A stretch of 15,393 bases of DNA from Pyropia haitanensis (taxonomy: Eukaryota; Rhodophyta; Bangiophyceae; Bangiales; Bangiaceae), in assembly GCA_008729055.1 (NCBI GenBank), contig SDUX01000169.1:1-15393 (forward strand), read 5' to 3'. Positions 8,602-15,393 of the stretch are shown here, piece after piece (the first letter of the stretch is position 1; each line of letters begins with the position of its first letter). A model generated the notes under the pieces. The model saw nothing but the letters and a program-made list of their open reading frames with translations. It had not been told where the DNA came from and did no database searches. The position numbers and the translations under genes were made by a program.

Positions 8602-11533
8602 ATACCTCGACGATGTCGGCGAGCGGAACCGGATCCCAGACGTGTTTGCCGATGGTTTCAGTGGTCGCGATCTTGGCGTGATCCCACTCGACCTGGTATT
8701 TCTGCCGCTGCGCTTCTTCGAAAGGGATGTAGACCGCTGTGGAGCCTTTCCCGGCGTGGAGATCTCGATCCTTTTGTTCCTGCACTTTGTGATCAGTGAC
8801 GAACTTCTCGCGCAGATTGGGAGAAAGCAGCGAGTTGCAGACGCTGACGACGAGCGAGGCATCCTGCACGTGCACGATGGGCTGGCTGTAGTGCGGGCTG
8901 ATCTTGATCGCAGTGTGAGCGCGACTGGTGGTGGCTCCGCCGATGAGAATGGGGAGCTCCCAACCGCCCTTTTCGAACTCCTTCGCGTTGTAGATCATCT
9001 CGTCGAGCGAAGGAGTGATCAATCCTGACATGCCGACAAAGTCCGCCTTGTGTTCCTTCGCTGCGGCCATGATTTTCTCGCAATCGACCATGACGCCGAG
9101 GTCGACGACCTTGTAGCCGTTGCATCCGAGCACGACGCCGACGATATTTTTGCCGATGTCGTGAACGTCGCCCTTCACGGTCGCGATAACGAAGACGGGC
9201 GCGTTGTCCTCCGCGCCTTCCTCCTTTTCCGCTTCCATGAACGGGAGCAGGTAGGCGACCGCTTTCTTCATGACGCGGGCGCTTTTGACGACCTGGGGGA
9301 GAAACATTTTCCCCGCCCCGAACAGTTCGCCGACGACACCCATCCCCGCCATGAGCGGGCCCTCGATGACGTCGAGCGGTTTCGCGAGAGTCTGGCGGGC
9401 TTCCTCGGTGTCCTCTTCGATGAAATCGGTGATGCCCTTGACGAGGGCGTGGGTCATGCGCGCCTCGACATCGCCCTCGCGCCACGAAAGATCAGGTCCG
9501 CTGGCTTTGTCACTGACGTGGGCTCCGGCGGCTTTGAGTTCCTCGGCGAAATCGATGAGGGCTTCCGTCGCGTCTGGATGGCGATTCAGGAGAACGTCCT
9601 CGACGAGCTGGAGCAACTTCGGTTCCACTTCATCGTAGACCTCGAGCATGCCGGGATTGACGATGCCCATGTCCATGCCTGCTTTCCCGGCATGATAGAG
9701 AAAGGCGGCGTGCATCGCTTCGCGCACGACGTTGTTGCCGCGGAAGGAGAAGGAAATGTTCGAAACCCCGCCACTGACCTTGGCTCCAGGGAGGTTCTCC
9801 TTGATCCAGCGGGTTGCCTCGATGAAGTCGACCGCGTAGTTATTGTGCTCGTCCATCCCCGTGGCGACGGTGAGGATGTTCGGATCGAAAATGATGTCTT
9901 CGGGATTGAATCCGACTTCGTCGACAAGGATGCGGTAGGCGCGCTCGCAGATGCGGATCTTGCTCTCGTAGCTGTCGGCCTGCCCCTTTTCATCGAAGGC
10001 CATGACGACGACGGCGGCGCCGTATTTCATGATCTTGCGGGCGTGCTCTTTGAAAACTTCCTCGCCTTCCTTCAGCGAGATCGAGTTCACGATCCCCTTG
10101 CCCTGGAGACACTTGAGTCCGGCTTCGATGATCTCCCACTTCGAGGAGTCGACCATGATGGGCACCGCGGCGACATCCGGCTCAGCGGCGAGAAGCTGGA
10201 GAAAACGCGTCATCGTGGGGACGCCTTCGATCATGCCCTCGTCCATGCAGACGTCGATGACGGGTGCCCCGTTCTCGACCTGCTGACGGGCGATTGCGAC
10301 CGCTTCTTCGAGCTGGCCGGCCTTGATCAATTTTTTGAATCTCGGCGAACCGGCCACGTTGGTCCGCTCGCCGACCATGAGGTAGTTCTTGTCGTCGGTC
10401 TGGTTGTAGGCTTCGGATCCCGACAGGCGCATCGCGGGCGCAGCCTCCGGGACTTCGCGCGGGGCGAATTTCTCTGACACCTTGGCGATGGCAGCTACGT
10501 GCTCGGGTGTGTTGCCGCAGCAACCGCCGATGAGGTTGACGAGTCCCTGCTCGGCGAACTCACCAAGATATTTCTCCATGTCATCCGGCTCGAGGTCGAA
10601 TCCGGTAGGGGCGAGCGGGTTTGGGAGACCGGCGTTGGGGTAGACCGAAACATGCGACTCCGAAACCTTGGCCAGTTCTTTCAGGTGCGGCTCCATCAAA
10701 TCCGGCCCGAGTGAGCAGTTCAATCCAACCGCTAGAGGATTCACGTGAGCGACGGCGTTCCACATCGCCTCCACTTTTTGAGCGGAGATCATGGTTTCCC
10801 CGCCCCGTCCGACGGCAGCAGAAACGATGATTGGAAACTCGACACGGTCTTCGTCGTAGACCTCGCGCAAGGCAACGAGCGCAGCTTTTGCATTGAGAGA
10901 ATCGAAGATGGTCTCGACCATCATAATGTCGGTGCCCCCCTCGATCAGCGCCCGGATCTGGTGTTTGTAGGCGTCGCGCACCTGGTCGAAAGTGACGACG
11001 CGGAAACCGGGATCCTCAGCATCGGGAGAGTTGGTCAGCGAGACCGTCATCGGTCCGATCGCTCCGGCGACGTATCGCTTTCTCCCGGTTTGCTCGCCGA
11101 TGCGGTCACACCATTTCCGGCAGAGCCTGGCCGACTCGACATTCAGCTCCCAGGCGAGATCCTTGAGAAAAGAATTCTCAACGACTTCGCGCTGAAAGAA
11201 CTCCGGATCTTTCCGGCCCGTCCCCTTCTCGCGGGGGTCTTCGACGAAAAACTCCGACTGCGCCAGGGTGGTGGCCGAGAAGGTGTTCGTTTCGATAATG
11301 TCCGACCCGGCCTCCAGGAAACGCTTGTGAATATCACCGATGACGTCCGGCTTCGTGATCGAGAGAATATCCCCGTTGTTGAGCAGGTCTTTTTCGTTCT
11401 TCGCAAAACGTTCCCCGCGGGCGTCGCTTTCCTCCAAACCATAGCCTCGAATGGTTGTGCCCATCGCCCCGTCGAGGACGAGGATGCGCTTTTTCAACTC
11501 AGATTGGAGTTCGGTAGTGAGGTCGGACGACAT
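7757..11533 (-). CDS. metH: Cobalamin-dependent methionine synthase (MetH)
   Basis: An intact 1,258-residue enzyme, close to the usual length of about 1,230, that transfers the methyl group of 5-methyltetrahydrofolate to homocysteine via cobalamin in the cytoplasm. Domains in order: homocysteine-binding barrel (about 10-350) with [10 protein letters not shown] and the zinc cysteines Cys273 (GLNCSLGP) and Cys338/339 (GGCCGN); pterin-binding barrel (about 380-650) with [10 protein letters not shown]; cobalamin cap and Rossmann domain (about 680-920) with Asp789-x-His791-x-x-Gly794 (DVHDIG) and GMSGLI around Ser836; SAM-dependent reactivation domain (about 950-1258) with [16 protein letters not shown]. 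All key residues are present. It stands alone between convergent xenA and a divergent small-ORF pair. The ATG at 11533 lies just beside a leader with alternative hairpins. The whole frame is free of the indels seen in flanking genes. Confidence 0.98.
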
Positions 11534-11543
11534 GCGGCAACCA

Positions 11544-11598
11544 AACAGGGTATGAACAAATAGGCAACCCTGTTAAATCGCTGACTCAAGAGGGTTGC
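11544..11598 (-). promoter_or_regulatory. metH 5' leader with two mutually exclusive hairpins
   Basis: On the metH strand, GCAACCCT (plus 11591-11598) can pair perfectly over 8 bp with AGGGTTGC (plus 11564-11571). The overlapping AACAGGGT (plus 11567-11574) can instead pair perfectly over 8 bp with ACCCTGTT (plus 11544-11551). The two stems share five bases, so only one can form. The second ends 10 bases before the metH start codon and could mask initiation. I do not recognise a SAM, SAH or cobalamin riboswitch consensus. Pairing is seen; a regulatory role is inferred. Confidence 0.4.
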
Positions 11599-11937
11599 GC
11601 AGGATTTCCGACAGTCACGTTCTCTCTCCGCCGGGAGTCCTCGAAGCCTCCCTACGGATGCGTTGGGTTAAACATTTGTATGACAAAAGAGCCTCTTGCG
11701 AAATCGATCGAAAATTGTAGTATTTTTCCAGCATCAGGAGTGGCTGCGCCAAAGCGCGGTCCGGCAACCTGGTTTGGAGAAGCCAAGGTGCCTTGATCAA
11801 CCCGCAGATTTTCGCAATCATGGGGTGATCGATGTGCGAACGAAAGTTCGAACAGAATTTCTCCCGGGTGAACTCTAAAGGCAGCTCACCGGTCCTGATG
11901 CGGTAACTGAAACAAAATCGGAAACTGCATCTAGACT
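11599..11937. other. Divergent intergenic region between metH and the small-ORF pair
   Basis: About 340 bases with no gene I can support. It would hold the divergent promoters of metH (minus) and of the 11938 ORF (plus), but no convincing -35/-10 pair was found. Visible structure includes GGGAG/CTCCC arms near 11629-11656, a GCGC/GCGC mini-stem near 11749-11758 and a GAAC-N4-GTTC palindrome at 11837-11850. A 68-codon minus-strand frame (11821-11615) and a 60-codon plus frame lie here without support. Confidence 0.4.
11837..11850. promoter_or_regulatory. CGAAC-N4-GTTCG palindrome
   Basis: A perfect palindrome, CGAAC GAAA GTTCG, about 88 bases before the ATG at 11938. The arrangement equals the Gram-positive LexA (SOS) box; whether the LexA of this organism reads that motif is unknown. 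It could equally be a short hairpin. Sequence match only. Confidence 0.2.
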
Positions 11938-12210
11938 ATGAATTATCAGGATATCATCGCGGAAATTGGAGGCGGCTCCGCCCGTTGCGCACAGGAAACC
12001 AGCCAACGAATCGGCCCCGGAAAGCTGTCGGCCAGAGGAGTCGGCAAAAACAAAGATCACCACCTATGGAACAATCGTGGAACCTGGTGGTGCCATTTCA
12101 CCCTTCACTGCCCCGACTACACCTCGGAGCGGATTCGCGTTTCCCTCCGAACAAAAGACCTCGAAGAGGCAAGAATCCGCCGTGACGAACTTTTTCGAGC
12201 TCTGAGCTGA
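11938..12210 (+). CDS. Small protein resembling the N-terminal (arm-type) DNA-binding part of tyrosine integrases
   Basis: A 90-residue ORF. Its second half reads LWNNRGTWWCHFTLH, then RIRVSLRTKDLEEARIRRDEL. This matches the start of many tyrosine recombinases: a strand with G-x-W-x-x-x-F, a turn, a second strand R-V-R-x-S-L-x-T-K-D, then a helix with A-x-x-R-R-D. In an integrase this is the arm-binding strand-strand-helix, followed by core-binding and catalytic domains. Here the frame simply stops (TGA 12208-12210), and no catalytic R-H-R-Y sequence follows. It may be an integrase remnant or a free-standing small DNA-binding protein. The stop overlaps the start of the next ORF (TGATG), suggesting a real coupled pair rather than random debris. 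The N-terminal 40 residues are unremarkable. Confidence 0.5.
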   Translation: MNYQDIIAEIGGGSARCAQETSQRIGPGKLSARGVGKNKDHHLWNNRGTWWCHFTLHCPDYTSERIRVSLRTKDLEEARIRRDELFRALS

Positions 12211-12362
12211 TGAAGAAAAAAAGTCATCCCCGGGCAGGAAACCGGAATCTTCCGGGAAATTTTGAAGCATGGCCCGCGAACATGCAGCAACGTTTCCTCG
12301 CTCATGCTTTGCGTGCGAGCCGTTACCTGATTCAATCTACTTCGTCTACCCCCAGAAGCTGA
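12210..12362 (+). CDS. 50-residue basic protein, translationally coupled to the preceding ORF
   Basis: The ATG at 12210 shares its A with the TGA stop of the 90-residue ORF, a layout typical of translational coupling. The product starts MKKKSHPRAGNRNLPGNF, continues with EAWPANMQQRFLAHALRASR, and ends in a Ser/Thr-rich tail. It is rich in Lys/Arg/His, with one predicted amphipathic helix in the middle. The last 31 bases overlap the 3' end of the Lon-like gene on the other strand. I do not recognise a family. Support is the coupling and balanced composition; it could still be a chance frame. Confidence 0.4.
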   Translation: MKKKSHPRAGNRNLPGNFEAWPANMQQRFLAHALRASRYLIQSTSSTPRS

Positions 12363-14232
12363 GATCTTTGATCTTCGACTTCGTCGATTAACGCTTCCAC
12401 CTCGCGCAGGCGCTGCTGGCCAATCGATGTATCAAAATTTGTGAGATTGAGATATTTTTCAGCAGCTTCAAGAAGATCTTCAACCTTGTCAAAGTAATCG
12501 CGTACGTCCGGATGAACTTCCGTTCGAAGTCGCGACAATCCATATTCATCATCTTCAAAACGGTTGCGGAGCTCGTTTAAGTCAGCATCCGAAGATAGAG
12601 AAAGGTAGGGCTCGACCCAGGTATCAATGGATCGCACCGATTGCAGAATCTTCATTTCGTCGGAAACGGGAGTTTTACCAAACTCAAGCATCGCACGTGA
12701 AGAGAGGTGATTGGGACAGGCTTCCACAATTGTCTCCAGCCGTTCCTGAACGCTCGGGTTCCTGGCAAACTGAATAAGTGGCATCTTGTTGGAAACCGCC
12801 TTCACTTCTGCAAAAGCCCCTACAGCAGAGACCACTGCGGGATCCATCGTTCCCGTCGAAAAAGCAATTGCCTCGTCAAGAGTCGCATACGAAACCAACT
12901 CGAGCGCGAAAAGCTTCGAAAGATCTCCGCTCAATTGCAGTTCCTTGACAAGATCCGGCACTATGTTACCCGGGAGAAGGAGGTAGGGCTTATCCAGCTC
13001 AATCGCAGCTTCGATTGTCCCAAGAATGCTACCGCTCATTACGGGAAACATCGTTTCTTCATCCAATTCTCCAGCAACCACTACCTCCTGATTTAATTCT
13101 TCATCAGCGAATATCGAATCCAGAAGGATCAACGTAGGAAGGACTCCACCAGCACTGGACACTCTTCGGGGCCGGAAGAGTCCCCCGGTCACCGGGTTCA
13201 AAGTTGACCTCTGCAATTGTTCCGGGTGCCCAATCCCAACCAAGCCCGTCTGCAATCGACATAGGTAGAGAAGGTGTCCGTATGGGAACATTCTGCGCCG
13301 AAGGCAGTACCGGAATCGACGGGTAGTCCGCTGCGCTGCCGCCTGCAGCGAACGGGAGTAGCTCTTCCTCAGCCGGACCCGCCAGGGAACGCAATTCAAC
13401 CCTGAAAAGCCCCGCAACAGGCGAGGAATCGACAGCCACCACTGTTCGAACAGTGGAAATAGACCTAACCTGTGCCCGGAACACGTCCGGTTGATCCGGC
13501 ATCGCGGGGCGGTCTTTTTTCCCTTTGGCCTTCCCCTTGCTTTCTGTCTTTCGCCATTGTCCGGATTACTGTTTCCAGGGGCTTCTGCCATTTTCTGTTT
13601 TGGTTTGGGAGCAGACTCCATCTGCTTGATGATATCCTTGATTTCATGGATCAAATTGGCAGATCTCACACTACTCGGGTTGTCATCCCGCTGCGTTGCA
13701 ATCATCCGGTTCCAGTTGTTCACCTCATCACTGTACACGGTCGCGAACTCCCTCATGCGATCCATGGGAGGCTCTGGATGCATCACCAAAGAAAGCTCCA
13801 TTAGAAGGCTGGCGAGCGTTTGCTCATCCGGGTCGACCGGCTCTTTCAACAAAAGTTGCCCCGTACTCCAAAGTGCCTCTGATACACTGCTAATACTGGC
13901 GAAAAACTGGGTTTTGACGGGTAGGCGCCCTGCTACCAGCTTATCGTGCGCGTCGCGGGAATTCCGGTGAAGTGGATTGATGCGTAAAGCAATCGCCAGC
14001 GCTTTTTCTTTCAGATCACTGTCAATACGATTGTTTCCGGGGAAATTCGATGCGACAGCTGCCAGCGCTTCGAGAAGGCTCTGGCGTTCGCTCTCTTCCA
14101 GAAACACCCCGTCCGGATGAAATACTTCCGAATCGAAGCTGGGAACATCGTAACCGATTGCCTCCCCGGAAGAGAAAAATCCGCAGAGCAGCAAAGTGCA
14201 CGCAACGAAGTGATGAAAAAGTGGATGGCCAA
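12332..14232 (-). CDS. Secreted protein with degenerate Lon-type (S16) protease domain, frameshifted
   Basis: About 630 codons. A signal peptide is visible if one T is added to a TTT run at 14193-14195: AIHFFITSLRALLLLCGFFS. This would use the TTG at 14232; without it the frame starts at the TTG at 14194. An alpha-helical region follows, then a charged linker (KARGRPKGKK). There a missing A (run 13515-13520) and an extra C (13157-13158) put about 360 bases out of frame. Restored, the middle reads into SAGGVLPTLILLDSIF, VVVAGELDEETMFPV, IEAAIELDKPYLLLPGNI and YATLDEAIAF. This is the order of Lon protease: Ser-Ala-Gly, TGE strand, G-V-L-P, AA helix, P-x-N, and a final EAL-like helix. The catalytic Ser is kept, but the position of the catalytic Lys reads Thr (codon 13016-13018). 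The C-terminal 200 residues are helical and acidic. It starts 20 bases after the PH gene. Confidence 0.6.
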
Positions 14233-14251
14233 TATCTGGGCCGACTTTGAA

Positions 14252-14568
14252 TCAGGCTGCGCTCTGCTTGATTTCCTGAAGAGAGTGGAAAAGCCGCTGC
14301 ACTGCTTCAATGGAATGTGGCAGATGTCGACGCGCTTTTTCTCTCCGAGAAGAATGGAGAAAGTGCCCAGTCCCCGTCCTTCATCACGCATCAAGGTGTT
14401 CGTGACAGTTTTCCAGAGGTGCGCCTCCAGCTCGTATCCAACCCGCTTTTCGTGAAGAATGAAGACGTGGGAGTCTGTCACGGACTACGCACTGCTTCGT
14501 TTTGCTGAGCAGGCCGGCCTTCGCTTGCACGGCAATGTAAAAGATGTCTTCAGCTCTTCCCACGACAT
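14252..14568 (-). CDS. Small PH-like (bacterial PH/GRAM fold) protein, frameshifted
   Basis: About 105 residues when three single-base breaks are followed (missing base near 14551, extra near 14482, missing in the T-run 14336-14340). It reads MSWEEL, then DIFYIAVQAKAGLLSKTKQ, TDSHVFILHEKRVGYELEA, RDEGRGLGTFSILLGEK and a last helix SIEAVQRLFHSLQEIKQ. The alternating strands, the VVTDxxVFILxEKRxGY core and a single C-terminal helix are the layout of bacterial PH-like domains (YokE/bPH type), assigned by pattern only. It lies 63 bases after the GYF gene and 19 bases before the Lon-like gene on the same strand. It may be the C-terminal half of one GYF-PH protein. Confidence 0.5.
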
Positions 14569-14631
14569 TTGGAAAACTTCCCGAAACGCAATCGCAACTT
14601 TTTGCGTGTCCTGGCCGTGTCCACAAAGTGG

Positions 14632-14837
14632 CTATCTTTCCTGAATTTCGAATACCTCGCCAATCGGTTTCCACTCGCCGAGCCCTTCGTAAAAGACCAT
14701 ATCTTCCGAGGTGATCTCCCCCTCGTTGAGTTTCTGCAAGATATCGTTTTCGCCCAGTGGTCCCTGGGTTCTGTCTCGCCTCTTTTCAGAATGGAGAACT
14801 GAATGGTTGCAGGCTCTTCTTGCTCGACGTTGCTCAT
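14632..14837 (-). CDS. GYF_2 (DUF4339)-domain protein, one frameshift
   Basis: About 68 residues. After MSNVEQEEPATIQFSILKRG the frame shifts once; the continuation is RTQGPLGENDILQKLNEGEI, then TSEDMVFYEGLGEWKPIGEV. This is the GYF_2 signature: a strand, the Q-G-P turn, a helix with an L-x-x-G-x-I end, and the closing W-x-P-I segment. These domains bind peptides or membrane-associated partners and are common in small bacterial membrane or signalling proteins; no enzymatic role is known. It begins 68 bases after the thioesterase stop. The frame after the domain meets TAG at 14634-14632, but a basic stretch (TRKKLRLRFGKF) in another frame could link it to the PH-like gene. Confidence 0.6.
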
Positions 14838-14877
14838 GATGGATTTTCTCGTATGTGTTGTATTTACATTGTGAAAC

Positions 14878-14905
14878 TTTTTCCGGTCTCGGCCAAGCGG
14901 AAAAA
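14878..14905 (-). terminator. Hairpin after the thioesterase gene
   Basis: TTTTTCCG (minus strand) pairs perfectly over 8 bp with CGGAAAAA around a 12-base loop. It begins immediately after the thioesterase stop codon (14906-14908) and before the GYF gene. An A/T-armed stem without a following T-tract; it may be a partial terminator or an mRNA-stability element. Confidence 0.4.
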
Positions 14906-15317
14906 TTAGCATGAAGTTGTCATTTCCGACACTCCCGCAGGCAACTCGGCGGGGTTTTCCTGAGGGCATTTGGACAAGCGCTGCTGTCTGTTTGCTACCG
15001 AAAGTGTGATGTTCTTTCCCTCCTCTCTCGTGGTCTCCAATGTGAAGCCGCATATGGCGCGGACTTTTCCGACCGTTCAAGGAAAGCGGAGATTCGGATT
15101 CTATCCCCCAGTTTCGCGGGGAGCGCGATAGTCGATTTCCGTTCTGGTGACAACGGGAAAATCTGCGATTTGTTGATGTCATCGAGGCTGAGACCGAGTT
15201 CCGGCGAACAGTATTGTGCGGGCCTCTTCGACAAATCTTAGATACGCGATGTTGGACACGACACCGCCGCAATCCGTGTCGTAGAATTGGGACGGTAGCG
15301 AAATGTTCGATTTTCAT
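14906..15317 (-). CDS. Acyl-CoA thioesterase, YbgC/4-hydroxybenzoyl-CoA (hotdog) family, heavily frameshifted
   Basis: About 137 residues. The start MKIEHFATVP is followed in the next frame by FYDTDCGGVVSNIAYLRFVE, the hallmark of the YbgC family including the catalytic Asp. LGLSLDDINKSQIFP, TRTEIDYRAP, AKLGDRIRISAFLERSEK and CGFTLETTR follow, ending EMTTSC at TAA 14906-14908. Five single-base frame changes are needed (extra base near 15285, 15201 and 15117; missing base near 15152 and 15067), about one per 80 bases. The ATG at 15317 overlaps the stop of the preceding gene as ATGA, so it belongs to an operon. The family hydrolyses acyl-CoA thioesters; in many Gram-negatives ybgC sits in the tol-pal cluster, but nothing here proves that context. 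Confidence 0.75.
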
Positions 15318-15393
15318 AATTTGATTTGCGAAGCCAGACGTAGACAGGATTTATCGGGCATGATAGCATCCGCGATTTCTAACCGGGAATGAA
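15314..15393 (-). CDS. C-terminal end of an unidentified protein (partial)
   Basis: The minus strand frame entering at the right edge reads HSRLEIADAIMPDKSC, then LRLASQIKL, and stops at TGA 15316-15314, overlapping the thioesterase ATG by four bases. About 25 residues are visible, too few to name. A TolR/ExbD-like end would fit a tol-type operon with a YbgC-like thioesterase, but the residues do not establish it, and the high local indel rate makes even the frame uncertain. Confidence 0.35.
   Translation of the reverse strand, partial: HSRLEIADAIMPDKSCLRLASQIKL

Noticed and set aside
8195..9028. 277-codon plus-strand frame inside metH
   Set aside because: Same shadow effect of GC-biased codons; no family features.
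9050..10477. 475-codon open frame on the plus strand inside metH
   Set aside because: It is the antisense shadow of a fully conserved methionine synthase; the product is a monotonous Asp/Val/Phe-rich sequence with no domain pattern.
10745..11563. 272-codon plus-strand frame over the 5' part of metH
   Set aside because: Antisense to the homocysteine-binding domain with intact zinc motifs; no independent support.
11534..11720. SAM, SAH or cobalamin riboswitch upstream of metH
   Set aside because: Looked for the conserved cores of these classes on the metH strand and did not find them; only unassigned hairpins are present.
11615..11821. 68-codon minus-strand frame upstream of metH
   Set aside because: No family pattern, no start context, and it sits where the metH promoter should be. 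Left as intergenic.
13104..13502. Separate 132-residue gene inside the Lon-like locus
   Set aside because: It is the true frame of the middle of the Lon-like protein between two compensating indels, not an independent gene.
14459..14644. Plus-strand frame with a protein-like look (ESVTDYALLRFAEQAG)
   Set aside because: The minus strand gives a coherent PH-like protein over the same bases once the indels are followed, so the plus frame is taken as a shadow.
1..15393. CRISPR array, tRNA or complete insertion sequence
   Set aside because: No regularly spaced repeats, cloverleaf or transposase with terminal inverted repeats was seen.

Overview
The window looks like a chromosomal segment of a Verrucomicrobiota-type bacterium, possibly of the Opitutae/Puniceicoccales kind. 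This rests on gene content only: a beta-propeller hybrid sensor kinase, a secreted Lon-like protein, small GYF and PH-like proteins, and a short integrase-arm-like ORF. There is no rRNA or marker gene, so the placement is an inference. I saw no tRNA, rRNA, CRISPR array or intact transposon.

Layout. At 1-452 (+) is the C-terminal part of an alpha/beta hydrolase, convergent with a minus-strand mini-operon at 599-1581: a 33-residue membrane protein, a DUF1428 protein and a VOC-fold protein, with a good -10 box in front. From 5865 down to 1829 (-) lies one large sensor gene: signal peptide, beta-propeller, Y_Y_Y domain, membrane helix, PAS, HisKA, HATPase and receiver. Just upstream, at 5992-6270 (-), is a decayed relic of a second hybrid kinase. 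At 6400-7521 (+) is an intact XenA-like old yellow enzyme, and at 7757-11533 (-) an intact cobalamin-dependent methionine synthase (MetH). The MetH leader has two mutually exclusive hairpins next to the start codon. At 11938-12362 (+) are two translationally coupled small ORFs. From 15393 down to 12332 (-) runs a probable operon: the end of an unknown gene, a YbgC-like thioesterase, a GYF_2 protein, a PH-like protein and a secreted protein with a degenerate Lon-type (S16) domain.

A striking property of this sequence is its single-base indels. I traced about 23 frame changes in roughly 8 kb of coding sequence (hydrolase, VOC, DUF1428, kinase, thioesterase, GYF, PH, Lon-like). Most lie in short homopolymers, and domain motifs continue perfectly in the next frame. 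In contrast, xenA and metH (4.9 kb together) have none. Either the indels are sequencing errors that were repaired only in highly conserved genes, or accessory genes are freshly decaying. I lean towards sequencing error and annotate these loci as CDS with the breaks stated. The kinase relic at 5992-6270 is different: its motifs are eroded by substitution and deletion, so it is annotated as a pseudogene.
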